Of a stretch of 64,000 nucleotides of DNA, positions 49,188-60,302 are shown piece by piece. The stretch lies in assembly GCF_030766825.1 (NCBI RefSeq), contig NZ_JASFDV010000015.1:36343-100342 (forward strand). Direction: 5' to 3'. The notes under the pieces were generated by a model. It saw only the letters and a list, made by a program, of their open reading frames with translations. It was not told where the DNA came from and made no database searches. The position numbers and the translations under genes are program-made. This DNA is from Nocardiopsis sp. CC223A. GTDB taxonomy: Bacteria; Actinomycetota; Actinomycetes; Streptosporangiales; Streptosporangiaceae. Within the stretch, counting starts at the first letter, position 1. Every line of letters begins with the position of its first letter.

Positions 49188-50258
49188 GTGTTCGCTTCCC
49201 TCGTCTTCTCGTGTGCCCGTGGGCGCACCGTGGCGGCCGCCGCGGCCGCGACCCTGCTGCTGACCTCCGCCTGCACCCCGGCCGAAGAGGATGCCGCTCC
49301 GCCGCCCGGGGTGGCGGGGTCCGAACGGGAGCTGAGCTTCACCGTGGACGGGGTCGAGGTGTTCGCCACCCTCACCCTGCCGGAGGACACGTCCGGCCCG
49401 GTACCGGGTGCGCTGATCGTCTCGGGCAGCGGCCCCACCGACCGCGACGGCAACAGCGACCTGCGCCCGGACGCGGACACCAACCTCAACTTCGCACGTC
49501 TCCTGGCCGAAGCCGGGGTGGCCTCGCTGCGCTACGACAAGCTCGGCAGCGGCGAGACCGGTCTGGGCGGCCTCGACCCGGACGCGCCGGTGGACCCGGG
49601 CGTGTTCGACGCCCAGGCGGCCGCGGCCTACGAGGCGCTGGTGGGGCAGGGCGAGGTGGACCCGGCCCGCACCGCGGTGGTCGGGCACAGCGAGGGCTCC
49701 CTCTACGCACTGCGCGCCCACACGCTGGTGGACGCCGCACCGGCCCTGGTACTGGCCGCACCGGTGGGCGACCGCTACCTGGACGTATTGGACCGCCAGC
49801 TCACCGAGCAGGTGCGTGCGGTCGAGGCGGCGGGTCAGCTCACCGGGACGGAGGCGGTGACCCTGCTCTCCGACGCCCGCGCCGCGCGAGCCGCCCTGCG
49901 CGGCGGCCGGGAGATCCCCGGCGACCTCACCGAGATGGTCGGCGCCCTGTACTCGCCGCAGAACGCCGCGTTCCTGGCCCGGATGGACGAACTGGACCCG
50001 GTGGAACTGGCCGCCGAGCTGCCCGAGGGCACCCCGGTCCTGGTGCTGTGGGGCGAGGCCGACGCCCAGATCACCGGCGAGGAGGTGGACCGGCTGATGA
50101 CCGGCCTGCCGCAGGCCGAGCGGGTGGACGTCCCCGACGCCGACCACGTCCTCCGCGTCTACGAGGACGAGCCGGGTGCGACGGTGCTGGACGCCGAGCG
50201 CCCCTTCGCCCCGCAGATCGCCCCCGCCCTGACGGAGTTCGTCGACACCGCCTGGTGA
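49188..50258 (+). CDS. secreted lipoprotein alpha/beta hydrolase
   Basis: 356 aa. Signal peptide of lipoprotein type with lipobox LTSAC (Cys29), then an alpha/beta-hydrolase fold: SGSGPTDRDGNSD near the oxyanion region, RYDKLGSGET, nucleophile elbow GHSEGS, VLWGEADAQI for the acid, and DADHVLR for the catalytic His. It is probably an extracytoplasmic, membrane-tethered esterase or peptidase-like hydrolase; substrate unknown. TAGGCT at 49176-49181 lies six nt before GTG 49188, a leaderless layout, so GTG is preferred over the in-frame ATG 49182, which directly abuts that hexamer. Confidence 0.85.
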   Translation: MFASLVFSCARGRTVAAAAAATLLLTSACTPAEEDAAPPPGVAGSERELSFTVDGVEVFATLTLPEDTSGPVPGALIVSGSGPTDRDGNSDLRPDADTNLNFARLLAEAGVASLRYDKLGSGETGLGGLDPDAPVDPGVFDAQAAAAYEALVGQGEVDPARTAVVGHSEGSLYALRAHTLVDAAPALVLAAPVGDRYLDVLDRQLTEQVRAVEAAGQLTGTEAVTLLSDARAARAALRGGREIPGDLTEMVGALYSPQNAAFLARMDELDPVELAAELPEGTPVLVLWGEADAQITGEEVDRLMTGLPQAERVDVPDADHVLRVYEDEPGATVLDAERPFAPQIAPALTEFVDTAW

Positions 50259-50462
50259 CCGGCGGCGCGGCTCCGGAGACGCCGCGTACGGCATCGCCAC
50301 GCACCCCGTGGAGGCGGATGCCCCTACGGGGTCACGGGCGCCCGTCCGGTCGCGTGCGGCGGCTCCTCCGAACAGGCCGGCGGATCGTCCCAAGAACGAC
50401 CTGTGGGTATCGGTCGGCCGACGGATCGGACTCGCCGGAGCAGCCGCCGCACGTCCTCACGG

Positions 50463-51125
50463 TCAGTCGTCCTCCAGGACGATCTCCGCGGGGAGGGCGT
50501 CCACGGTGGCGCGGGCGATCTCCTCGGCTCCGGCGGCGAGGCGCTCCTCGTCGGCGGGTTCGCGGCCGTCGTACCCGGCGGCGGCCGAGTAGCAGGTCTC
50601 CAGGTAGAGGTTGGACACCCGCACCGCGACGCAGGAAGCGGTGTAGCCGGTCTCGTCGATCCAGGTCGCGGCCTGCTCCCCCAGGTCGTCGACCGGGGAG
50701 GTGCGGTGGGCGCCGGTGGTCTCGGCGAAGCTCTCCTGAGCGGTGACCACCCCGCCCGGGTTGGGCGCCGCCACCATGACGAGGGTGGCGGTGGCGGGGA
50801 CGGAGTCGCCGTCGCCGCCGGGTGTGGCCCAGCGGCACTGCCAGCCCTGGCCGAAGGGGTCGGCGGCGCCGCCGATGGGTTCCTCCAGGGTGAGCTCGCG
50901 TTCGGGCACCCGCGCGTCCAGGGCCTCGGTCTCGCCGACCTCGCAGCCCGGGGCCGCGTCGTACACGCCGGTCTCGGGGTCCTCGCGGGTCAGCACGTAC
51001 CAGACGGCGCCGCCCGCGGCGGAGAGCAGCAGCAGGGCGAGGGCGATCACGCCGACGGTGGCGCAGCCCCGGCTCTGCGGCTGGCTGGAGGGCACGGTCT
51101 CGGGCGGGTGCCCGGGGGGCATCAC
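50463..51125 (-). CDS. single-TM exported protein of unknown function (second of two paralogues)
   Basis: 220 aa. Short Pro/Gln-rich cytoplasmic start, one membrane segment (TVGVIALALLLLSAAGGAVWYVL), then an extracytoplasmic domain with Cys in APGCEVGE, QCRWATPG and a later pair (ASCVAV, ETCYSA). The pattern Cys-X ... CRW ... is shared with the upstream neighbour, so the two look like paralogues. No enzyme motif is visible; the DUF3558-like lipoprotein group is a possible relative. GTG 51125 overlaps the upstream stop by 4 nt; ATG 51122 overlaps by one. Either way translation is coupled. Confidence 0.78.
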   Translation of the reverse strand: MMPPGHPPETVPSSQPQSRGCATVGVIALALLLLSAAGGAVWYVLTREDPETGVYDAAPGCEVGETEALDARVPERELTLEEPIGGAADPFGQGWQCRWATPGGDGDSVPATATLVMVAAPNPGGVVTAQESFAETTGAHRTSPVDDLGEQAATWIDETGYTASCVAVRVSNLYLETCYSAAAGYDGREPADEERLAAGAEEIARATVDALPAEIVLEDD

Positions 51126-51709
51126 AGGGAGGCTCCGATCCGCTCGGCGAAGGCGACGGCGGTGGCCCGTCCCTCGTCAGGGGAGACGGGTTCGCCACCG
51201 GTCACGGCCGTGTAGGAGACCCGGACCAGGAGATTGTCGGCCCAGAAGGCGAGTTCGGTGCCGCCGGGCCCGCCGCGCCACACCAGTCCCCGGCCGGTGG
51301 ACAGGTCCACGGTCTCGGCGGTGGCGGGGGCCAGCGCGGTGGCGGCCGCGCTCGCCCGGTCCGCACCGGGGACGGGCTCCTCGGCGGTGGGGTCGGTGAA
51401 CAGGGCGGAGTACTCCACCCGCAGGACGCCCTGGCGGGGGGTGTCGGAGGTCCCGGCGGAGGTCCACCGGCACACGGTGCCCGCACCGCCGGTGAGCGGC
51501 CCGCGGTCGGCGAGGTCGCGGACCGCGCCGGGCAGGTGCTCGTCGAGCAGCTCCCCGGGGTCGCCGCACTCGGGTGCGGCGGTGTGGACGTCCCCCGGGT
51601 GGGGTCGGTCCGGGTCGTCCTGTGCGGCCCACAGGCCGCCGCCGATCGCCAACGCGGACACCACCACCGCGCCCACCGCGATCACACCCGCCCGTGCGAG
51701 GGGACCCAA
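51122..51709 (-). CDS. single-TM exported protein of unknown function (first of two paralogues)
   Basis: 195 aa. N-terminal membrane segment (AGVIAVGAVVVSALAIGGGLW), then an outer domain with APECGDPGELL and TVCRWTSAG, paralleling the downstream protein's APGCEVGE and QCRWATPG. Both end in a helical stretch with an Ala/Glu-rich signature (TAVAFAERIGASL here). The likely start is TTG 51709, with GGGAGG about ten nt upstream; no better codon is in frame. Function unknown; the pair may act as a heterodimer. Confidence 0.75.
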   Translation of the reverse strand: MGPLARAGVIAVGAVVVSALAIGGGLWAAQDDPDRPHPGDVHTAAPECGDPGELLDEHLPGAVRDLADRGPLTGGAGTVCRWTSAGTSDTPRQGVLRVEYSALFTDPTAEEPVPGADRASAAATALAPATAETVDLSTGRGLVWRGGPGGTELAFWADNLLVRVSYTAVTGGEPVSPDEGRATAVAFAERIGASL

Positions 51710-51750
51710 CCGGTCACCGCCTCCCTGTCCGGTCGCCGATCGGCCGAGGT

Positions 51751-51783
51751 GCGACGGCGGCCGCTACCCGCGGCCGCCGTCGC
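51751..51783. terminator. terminator of leuS
   Basis: Perfect 14-bp stem (GCGACGGCGGCCGC at 51751-51764, complement at 51770-51783) and a 5-nt loop, 5 nt past the leuS stop. Confidence 0.88.
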
Positions 51784-51788
51784 GGTGG

Positions 51789-54284
<2,496 letters not shown>

Positions 54285-54617
54285 CGCTGCTTGTTCCCTC
54301 GGTTCGGTCGTACACGGGATCCGCGGACCCGTGTGCAAGATCCATTCCCCCTCAGGTTATCGGCTGGCGGGCCGGGGCGCGGACGGGATTCCCCGCCTGT
54401 GGACGACGCCCCCGGCCGACCGGAACGCCCCGCGTTCGTCACCGTGCGTCACCGCGCGTTGCGTGAGATTACGGACCCCTTTCCCCTCCACACCGACCGC
54501 CCGGTTTGTTACTCTGCCGTCAACTCAGTCCGAGAGTGGCGCAGAACACGCGACCCGGGTCACACCCGGGTCCCGTTGCCTTGTCGTCTCCGGACACATC
54601 TGCCTGCGGGAGGCCCC
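54285..54617. other. divergent leuS-acyl-CoA ligase intergenic region
   Basis: 333 nt between divergent starts. Palindrome at 54312-54334 (ACACGGG arms around TCCGCGGA) lies 28 nt before leuS on its strand and may be an operator or leader hairpin. GGGAGG just before 54618 is the ligase ribosome-binding site. TACTCT (54509-54514 area) is a possible ligase -10. No T-box-like leader is visible. Confidence 0.45.
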
Positions 54618-56195
54618 ATGCTCAACCTGTCCGTGGTCCTGGAGGACGGTGCCCGATCCGTCCCGGAGAAGGACTGCCTGGTCTTCGGCGATCTGCGTCT
54701 GAACTACGCGATCACCGACATGATCGCCAACCAGGTCGCCAACCTCCTCGTCTCCCGAGGTGTCCGGCCCGGTGACCGGGTGGCCCTGGCCAGCCCCAAC
54801 CTGCCGTACTTCCCCTTCGTCTACTACGGCGCGCTCAAGGCGGGCGCGGTGGTCGTCCCCCTCAACGTCCTGCTCACCCCGCGTGAGATCGCCTACCACC
54901 TGGAGGACTCCGGCGCCAAGGCGATCTTCGCGTTCACCGGCAGCCCGGAACTGCCGCTGGGCGAGCGCGCCTTCGAGGCGTTCAACCAGGTGGACACCTG
55001 CGAGACCTACATCGACCTGCCCGCCTCCCCGGGGGCGACCGAGTCCGCCATCGAGGGCGCCCAGACCCTCTGGAAGGCCCTGGAGGGCCAGCCCGGCGAG
55101 TTCGAGACCGTCCAGGCCAACTCCGACGACACCGCCGTCATCATCTACACCAGCGGCACCACCGGCAAGCCCAAGGGCGCCGAGCTGAGCCACAACAACC
55201 TGATGATGAACGCGATCGGCTCCTCCAGCCTGGTCAACCCCCACCCGGACGGCCGCGACGTGGCCCTGGTGGTGCTGCCGCTGTTCCACATCTTCGGCCA
55301 GACCGTCATGCTCAACGCCGCCCTGTACCGGCACGCGACCCTGGTGCTGATGCCGCGCTTCGACGGCGACGAGGCCCTGCGCCTGATGGAGAAGGAGGGC
55401 GTCACCGGTTTCGCGGGCGTGCCCACCATGTACTGGGGCCTGCTCAACGCGGTGCGCTCCGCCGGTGAGGGGAAGTACGACCTCAAGGCGATCGCGGACA
55501 ACATCGTCGACGCGGTCTCCGGCGGTGCGGCGCTCCCGGCCCAGCTCGCCCAGGACTTCCAGGACACCTTCGGCGTCGGCATCAAGGAGGGCTACGGCCT
55601 GTCCGAGACCTCCCCGGTGGCCTCGTTCAACAACCCCAACGTCAAGGCCAAGACCGGCTCGATCGGCAAGCCGGTGTGGGGCGTGGAGATGAAGCTGATC
55701 GACCCGGAGTGGAACGAGGTCGTCAAGACCGGCGACGAGGACCCGGTCGGCGAGATCGCCGTCCGCGGCCACCTGGTGATGAAGGGCTACCACAACCGGC
55801 CCGAGGTGAACGCCGAGGTGATCAGGGACGGCTGGTTCCGCACCGGCGACATCGCCCGCCGCGACGACGAGGGCTTCTACTTCATCATCGACCGGTCCAA
55901 GGACATGATCATCCGCGGCGGCTACAACGTGTACCCGCGCGAGGTCGAGGAGGTCCTGATGGGGCACGAGGCGGTCAGCCTCGCGGCGGTCGTCGGCGTC
56001 CCCCACGACACCCACGGCGAGGAGATCAAGGCGTTCGTGATCCTCAAGGAGGGCGCCGAACTCACCGCCGAGGCGCTGACCGAGTGGTCCAAGGAGCGTC
56101 TGGCCGCGTACAAGTACCCGCGTGAGATCGAGTTCCGCGAGAGCCTGCCGATGACCGCCACCGGCAAGATCCTCAAGCGCGAGCTGCGCGACTGA
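54618..56195 (+). CDS. long-chain fatty acid-CoA ligase (AMP-forming)
   Basis: 525 aa, ANL superfamily. P-loop motif IIYTSGTTGKPKGAE; A5 GYGLSETSPV; A7/A8 TGDIARRDDEGFYFIIDR, RSKDMIIRGGYNVYPREVEE; and the C-terminal catalytic Lys in TATGKILKRELRD. It activates a fatty acid to its acyl-CoA through an acyl-adenylate. Chain length cannot be deduced. ATG 54618 has GGGAGG four nt upstream. The frame is open over 2 kb upstream, antisense to leuS, which is not coding. Monocistronic, with a strong terminator. Confidence 0.92.
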   Translation: MLNLSVVLEDGARSVPEKDCLVFGDLRLNYAITDMIANQVANLLVSRGVRPGDRVALASPNLPYFPFVYYGALKAGAVVVPLNVLLTPREIAYHLEDSGAKAIFAFTGSPELPLGERAFEAFNQVDTCETYIDLPASPGATESAIEGAQTLWKALEGQPGEFETVQANSDDTAVIIYTSGTTGKPKGAELSHNNLMMNAIGSSSLVNPHPDGRDVALVVLPLFHIFGQTVMLNAALYRHATLVLMPRFDGDEALRLMEKEGVTGFAGVPTMYWGLLNAVRSAGEGKYDLKAIADNIVDAVSGGAALPAQLAQDFQDTFGVGIKEGYGLSETSPVASFNNPNVKAKTGSIGKPVWGVEMKLIDPEWNEVVKTGDEDPVGEIAVRGHLVMKGYHNRPEVNAEVIRDGWFRTGDIARRDDEGFYFIIDRSKDMIIRGGYNVYPREVEEVLMGHEAVSLAAVVGVPHDTHGEEIKAFVILKEGAELTAEALTEWSKERLAAYKYPREIEFRESLPMTATGKILKRELRD

Positions 56196-56215
56196 CCCCT
56201 TGCGGGGCCCACGGA

Positions 56216-56245
56216 GGGGGCGGGGCCCGGCCGGGCCCCGCCCCC
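56216..56245. terminator. bidirectional terminator between acyl-CoA ligase and ABC permease genes
   Basis: Continuous palindrome: GGGGGCGGGGCCCGG at 56216-56230 and its complement at 56231-56245, giving ~13 bp with a 4-nt loop. It serves convergent genes. Confidence 0.85.
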
Positions 56246-56280
56246 CTCGTTCCCCTCCCCGGGTCCTTCGGTGAACGCGG

Positions 56281-57180
56281 TCAGCCCTTGACGGCGCCCT
56301 GGACCAGCCCGGAGGCCAGCCAGCGCTGCACGATGACGAAGAAGACCATGACCGGCAGGGTGATGAGGGTGGACGCGGCCATGACGTGCCCCCACTCGTT
56401 GGCGTACTCGCCGAAGAACTGCCGCAGGCCCACCGCGACCGTGTACTTGTCGCTCTGCTGCATGAACGTCAGGGCCAGCACGAACTCGTTCCAGGCGATG
56501 ATGAACGAGAAGATCGCGGTCGCCACCAGGCCGGGCGCGACCAGCGGGAACAGCACCTTCCAGAACATGACCGGCCAGGAGGCGCCGTCGATGTAGGCGG
56601 CCTCCTCGACCTCCTTGGGGACCGCGGCCACGAACCCGCGCATCATCCACACCGCCAGCGGCAGCGACAGGGCGATGTAGACGACGCCCAGGCCCAGCAC
56701 GGTGTTGAGCAGGTGGAGGTCCCGGACCTGGAGGAAGAGCGGGATGACCAGCGCCTCCAGCGGGACCATCTGGACGATGAGGATCAGCACCAGGATCGCG
56801 GTGCGGAAACGGAACCGGAAACGCGCCACGGCCACGGCGGCCAGCAGCGACAGCACGCACGCCCCGGCGACGGTGATGCCGGCGACCGCCAGCGAGTTGA
56901 GCATGTACGTCCCGAAGTCGCCCTCGGTCAGGACGTGGACGAAGTTGTCCAGGGTGGGGTCGCGGGGCACCAGTGTTCCGACGGCGGAGGTCATCCGGTC
57001 GGAGAACGCGCTGGAGAGCATGAAGTAGACGGGGAACAGGGTGAACAGCAGGATCGCGGTCACCCCGGCGGCCCGCCCGCCGAACCGGGTCAGGCGCAGG
57101 GCGTCGCCGCGGCGGCGGGCCCGGCGGACCCGGCGCTCCCAGGCGGCGGTGGCGGACGTGGTGTCGGCGGGGGCGCTCAA
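56281..57180 (-). CDS. ABC sugar transporter permease (MalG-like)
   Basis: 299 aa, six membrane segments. The EAA loop EEAAYIDGASWPVMFWKVLF contacts the ATPase. Third gene of an importer. TTG 57180 overlaps the upstream TGA by 4 nt (TTGA); no other in-frame start gives that coupling. The family takes up oligosaccharides; the particular sugar is unknown. The operon lacks an ATPase, as usual for this class in actinobacteria, where a shared MsiK-type ATPase elsewhere serves many importers. Confidence 0.9.
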   Translation of the reverse strand: MSAPADTTSATAAWERRVRRARRRGDALRLTRFGGRAAGVTAILLFTLFPVYFMLSSAFSDRMTSAVGTLVPRDPTLDNFVHVLTEGDFGTYMLNSLAVAGITVAGACVLSLLAAVAVARFRFRFRTAILVLILIVQMVPLEALVIPLFLQVRDLHLLNTVLGLGVVYIALSLPLAVWMMRGFVAAVPKEVEEAAYIDGASWPVMFWKVLFPLVAPGLVATAIFSFIIAWNEFVLALTFMQQSDKYTVAVGLRQFFGEYANEWGHVMAASTLITLPVMVFFVIVQRWLASGLVQGAVKG

Positions 57181-58184
57181 CGCAGTTCGTCCTCTCGGAA
57201 CAGGGCCCGCAGGTAGACCGCGGTGACCGCCAACAGGAGCAGGGTGAGGATCACGGCGATGGCCGACCCCGTCCCGTAGTCCCTCTGCCCGAAGGAGCTC
57301 ACGTAGGTCCACACGCCCAGGTTGAGCATCTCCGAGCCGCCGACCCCGCCGCCGGGCATCAGGTAGACCTGGGCGAAGACCTTGAAGTCCCAGATGGTGG
57401 ACAAGATGGTGACGACGGCGAACACCGGGCGCAGGACCGGGAAGGTGACGTGCCAGAACCGCTTCCACGCCCCGGCGCCGTCCAACAGGGCGGCCTCGTG
57501 CAGTTCGCGGGGCACGGTGAGCAGCCCGGCCAGGACGGTGACGGCCACGAACGGGAACCCGCCGTGGACCACGTTGAGGACGACGATCGCGTAGAAGAAC
57601 AGCCGGTCGGCGAACCAGTTGTACCCCTCGGGGCCCAGCAGGCCCGCGCTCTTGAGGACCTGGGCGACGACGCCGTCGTCGACGTCGAAGATCCACAGCC
57701 ACACGTAGGTGCCGCTCACGGCGGGCATGGCCCAGGCGACCATGATGCACGAGACCACGACGACCCGGGTGACCGGGCGCAGCCGGGACAGCAGCAGCGC
57801 CACGAGGGTGCCCAGCACCACGGTGGAGACCACCGCGACCACGGCGAACCCCACGGTGTTGGGCAGGGCGACCCGCCACAGGTAGGAGTCCGTGAACAGG
57901 GTGATGTAGTTGGCCGGACCGATGAAGTCCGACTCCCCCGACACCAGGTTGCGCAGCTTGTAGTCGCGGAACGACAGCCACACGATCCGGGCGAGCGGGA
58001 AGAGCAGCAGGGCGGCGATGACCGCCAGGGCGGGGGCGAGCAGCACCCAGGGCAGCAGTGCGCGGCGCCGCCTCAGGCCGAGGGCGGGAGCGCGCCGCCC
58101 CCGGCCGGGCGGGCCGGTCGGCGCCCGGAGCCCCGGTGCCGTGCCGCCGAGCGCCTGCCCGACCGGTGTTCCCACGTGTGTCAA
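57177..58184 (-). CDS. ABC sugar transporter permease (MalF-like)
   Basis: 335 aa, six membrane segments after a basic N-terminus (PPGRGRRAPALGLRRRRALLP). EAA loop LHEAALLDGAGAWKRFWHVT. TTG 58184 overlaps the stop of the binding-protein gene by 4 nt (TTGA), the same device used for the next gene, so all three proteins are translationally coupled. GTG 58172 is an in-frame alternative. Pairs with the MalG-like subunit. Confidence 0.9.
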   Translation of the reverse strand: MTHVGTPVGQALGGTAPGLRAPTGPPGRGRRAPALGLRRRRALLPWVLLAPALAVIAALLLFPLARIVWLSFRDYKLRNLVSGESDFIGPANYITLFTDSYLWRVALPNTVGFAVVAVVSTVVLGTLVALLLSRLRPVTRVVVVSCIMVAWAMPAVSGTYVWLWIFDVDDGVVAQVLKSAGLLGPEGYNWFADRLFFYAIVVLNVVHGGFPFVAVTVLAGLLTVPRELHEAALLDGAGAWKRFWHVTFPVLRPVFAVVTILSTIWDFKVFAQVYLMPGGGVGGSEMLNLGVWTYVSSFGQRDYGTGSAIAVILTLLLLAVTAVYLRALFREDELR

Positions 58185-59467
58185 CCTCCGTTGAGGATGC
58201 GTTCGATGTCGTCGGCGGCCCGGGTGGTGGCGTCCTCCACCGAGGTGCCGTTGAGGATGGACTGCTGCATGCCGACCAGGACCTTCTCGGCCTCGACCTG
58301 GCTCCAGGCGGGGGCGGTGGGCACGCCCTTGCTCGCCTCTGCGAGCTGGACGGCGTAGGCCTCCAGGACGGGGTCGGCGGAGGCGGTGAACGGGTCGATG
58401 CTCCCGGTGAGGCCGGGGAAGAACCCGGTCTGCTCGGCCCAGAGCATCATGTTGTCCTCACCGGTGAGGTGCTCCACGTAGCTCCACGCGGCCTCCTCGT
58501 TGCCGGTGCCCTCGAACACCGACAGCAGCGAGCCGCCGGCGAACGACGGCGTGTAGGTGCCGGCCTCCGGGCCCGGGATGGGGAAGGAGCCCAGCAGGCC
58601 CTCCAGGTCGGGGTTGTTCTCCACGATGGCCTTGGGGTTGGCGCTGCCGAGCAGCGCGATGGCGGCGTCGCCCTCGGAGAACGACTCCATGATGTTGATC
58701 TCGTTCCAGTTGACGGCGCCGGTGGTGGAGGTGCCGTCCTCCAGGGCCAGGCCGGTGAAGAATTCGAGGCCCTCGCGCGCCTCGGGGGAGTCCACCCCGG
58801 ACACCCACGTGCCGCCGTCCTCCTGGACGGCGATCTCGGCCCCGCCGCCCCAGATCCACGGCATGACCGAGTACTGGGCGTCGCCCGGCACCGGCAGGGC
58901 GATCATGTCCGGCTCGGCCTCCTTGATCTCCAGTGCGGTCTCGCGGAGCTCGTCCCAGGTCTCGGGGACCTCCAGGTCGTGCTCCTCGAACACGTCGGTG
59001 CGGTAGACCATGGAGCGGATGGAGGCGTACCAGGGGACCCCGTAGACCCCTTCGCCGAGGGCTCCCATGTCCATGAGGCCGGGTACGTAGAGGGAGGTGT
59101 CGACCCCGTAGGCGGACAGGTCGTGCAGGGCCCCGGAGTCGGCGAAGCCGGGGACGAAGGTGTTGCCGAGCTCGATGACGTCGGGCATGGTGCCGCCGGC
59201 GATGGCGGTGGAGATCTTGTCCTGGGCGCCGTCCCACGGGACGAACTCGACCACCACCTCGGTCCCGGTCTCCTCGGTGAAGGCGGCGTTGGCCTCGTCG
59301 AAGAAACCGGTGGCGTCGGGGTTGGTGCCCTCCATGATCCACACGGTGAGGCCGTCGGTGTCACCGCCGCCGGTGCCGCCTCCCCCCGCGCACGCGGTCG
59401 CGGCCAGGGTCAGGGCAAGTGCGGCTGCGGGGAGCGGAACGTACTTGCGGGTTCGTGTGCGGGCCAT
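58181..59467 (-). CDS. ABC transporter extracellular sugar-binding lipoprotein
   Basis: 428 aa. Lipoprotein signal with Cys26 (LAATACAG) followed by a Gly-rich tether, then a family-1 solute-binding fold (LTVWIMEGTNPD; ETGTEVVVEFVPWDG; GTMPDVIELGNTFVPGFADS; FPIPGPEAGTYTPSFAGGS; SVEDATTRAADDIERILN). It captures an oligosaccharide outside the cell for the two permeases. ATG 59467 has GGGAGG eight nt upstream; an upstream ATG at 59557 lies inside the operator region. Substrate not deducible. Confidence 0.93.
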   Translation of the reverse strand: MARTRTRKYVPLPAAALALTLAATACAGGGGTGGGDTDGLTVWIMEGTNPDATGFFDEANAAFTEETGTEVVVEFVPWDGAQDKISTAIAGGTMPDVIELGNTFVPGFADSGALHDLSAYGVDTSLYVPGLMDMGALGEGVYGVPWYASIRSMVYRTDVFEEHDLEVPETWDELRETALEIKEAEPDMIALPVPGDAQYSVMPWIWGGGAEIAVQEDGGTWVSGVDSPEAREGLEFFTGLALEDGTSTTGAVNWNEINIMESFSEGDAAIALLGSANPKAIVENNPDLEGLLGSFPIPGPEAGTYTPSFAGGSLLSVFEGTGNEEAAWSYVEHLTGEDNMMLWAEQTGFFPGLTGSIDPFTASADPVLEAYAVQLAEASKGVPTAPAWSQVEAEKVLVGMQQSILNGTSVEDATTRAADDIERILNGG

Positions 59468-59508
59468 CGGCTCGCCTCCCGTTCCTGTCGTGGGTCCCCT
59501 CGGGGTTG

Positions 59509-59555
59509 GTAGGAAACCTACGTAAAGAACGGCGAGGAGTGAAGTAAACCACTCC
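59509..59555 (-). promoter_or_regulatory. ABC operon promoter region with two inverted repeats
   Basis: GTAGG-AAA-CCTAC at 59509-59521, and GGAGTG-N8-CACTCC at 59536-59555. The second is a LacI/ROK-like operator candidate. The segment is AT-richer than its surroundings. TACGTA at ~59519-59524 on the minus strand is a possible -10. Confidence 0.5.
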
Positions 59556-59559
59556 ATTT
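59541..59559 (-). promoter_or_regulatory. 19-nt motif copy 1 (shared with tms promoter region)
   Basis: GAAGTAAACCACTCCATTT on the plus strand; 17 of 19 positions match the copy at 63222-63240. Both copies lie upstream of minus-strand operons, 74 and 111 nt before their start codons. Confidence 0.6.
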
Positions 59560-59718
59560 TGTGTCTGAGCTGTTAGAGGACACCGCCGGACGGGCCCGGG
59601 CCCCCGTGGCCGCAGGGGTTTCCGGGCTCCGCGGGAGGTGTGCGACAGGTGATCGTCCACCTCCCCCGGCCCCTCCGCCCCGGACCCGTGGAACCCCGTG
59701 GGCGCCCTCGCCGACCGG

Positions 59719-60195
59719 TCAGTCGGACAGGCCGGTCACCTGTCGCAGGATGGCGATGAGCTCGGCCCGCTTGTACACCGCCAGGCCGATGGCGGCGGAG
59801 AACGCGGCGAGCATGTGGACGTAGACCATGGGGTCGCCGCGGGTGAAGCGCTCGGCGGCCTCCTCCTCGCCCACGGTGTGCGCCTCCCAGGCGGTGGAGA
59901 CCGCGAACTCCAGCTCCGGCGGGAGCATCTCCGCGACGGTGCGGGCCACGGCCTCCCGGGAGTCGGCGGGCTTCCACACCACCCCGGTCTCCTGGACCCG
60001 GCGGCCCAGGAACGCGGAGATGACGCGCAGCTCCGACTGCACCGCATCGGCGTCGTCGGCCGCCCGCGGGATCACCCGCTCCAGCTCGTCCCGGTTGCGG
60101 TCGGCGTAGGCCGCGATCAGGTCGATCGCGGTGCGCTTGACGTGGTCCGGCTGGTCCGGGACGAGGGGGCCTTCCCCCTCGGCGTTCTCGGTCAC
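59719..60195 (-). CDS. protein of unknown function, third gene of the tms-like operon
   Basis: 158 aa. Helical, with VKRTAIDLIAAYADRNRDELERVI near the start and two mild hydrophobic stretches toward the end (VYVHMLAAFSAAIGLAVYKRAEL). No catalytic motif recognised. GTG 60195 has GAGGAG five nt upstream. It is 107 nt downstream of the methyltransferase gene on the same strand. Some tms operons carry a third gene, called tmsC as I recall, of unclear function; this is a candidate by position only. Confidence 0.72.
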   Translation of the reverse strand: MTENAEGEGPLVPDQPDHVKRTAIDLIAAYADRNRDELERVIPRAADDADAVQSELRVISAFLGRRVQETGVVWKPADSREAVARTVAEMLPPELEFAVSTAWEAHTVGEEEAAERFTRGDPMVYVHMLAAFSAAIGLAVYKRAELIAILRQVTGLSD

Positions 60196-60302
60196 GGGCA
60201 CTCCTCGTAAGGTCTCGTGTCCATGATGCCGTGCCGCGGGCCCCAGCGGGGCGCGGACAGGCCGGGATCGCCGCGGGCGAACGGCGTTCCCGGCTCCGTC
60301 TC

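Noticed and set aside
54285..54617. T-box leader of leuS
   Set aside because: The leader is too short and lacks the T-box core; only a small palindrome is present.
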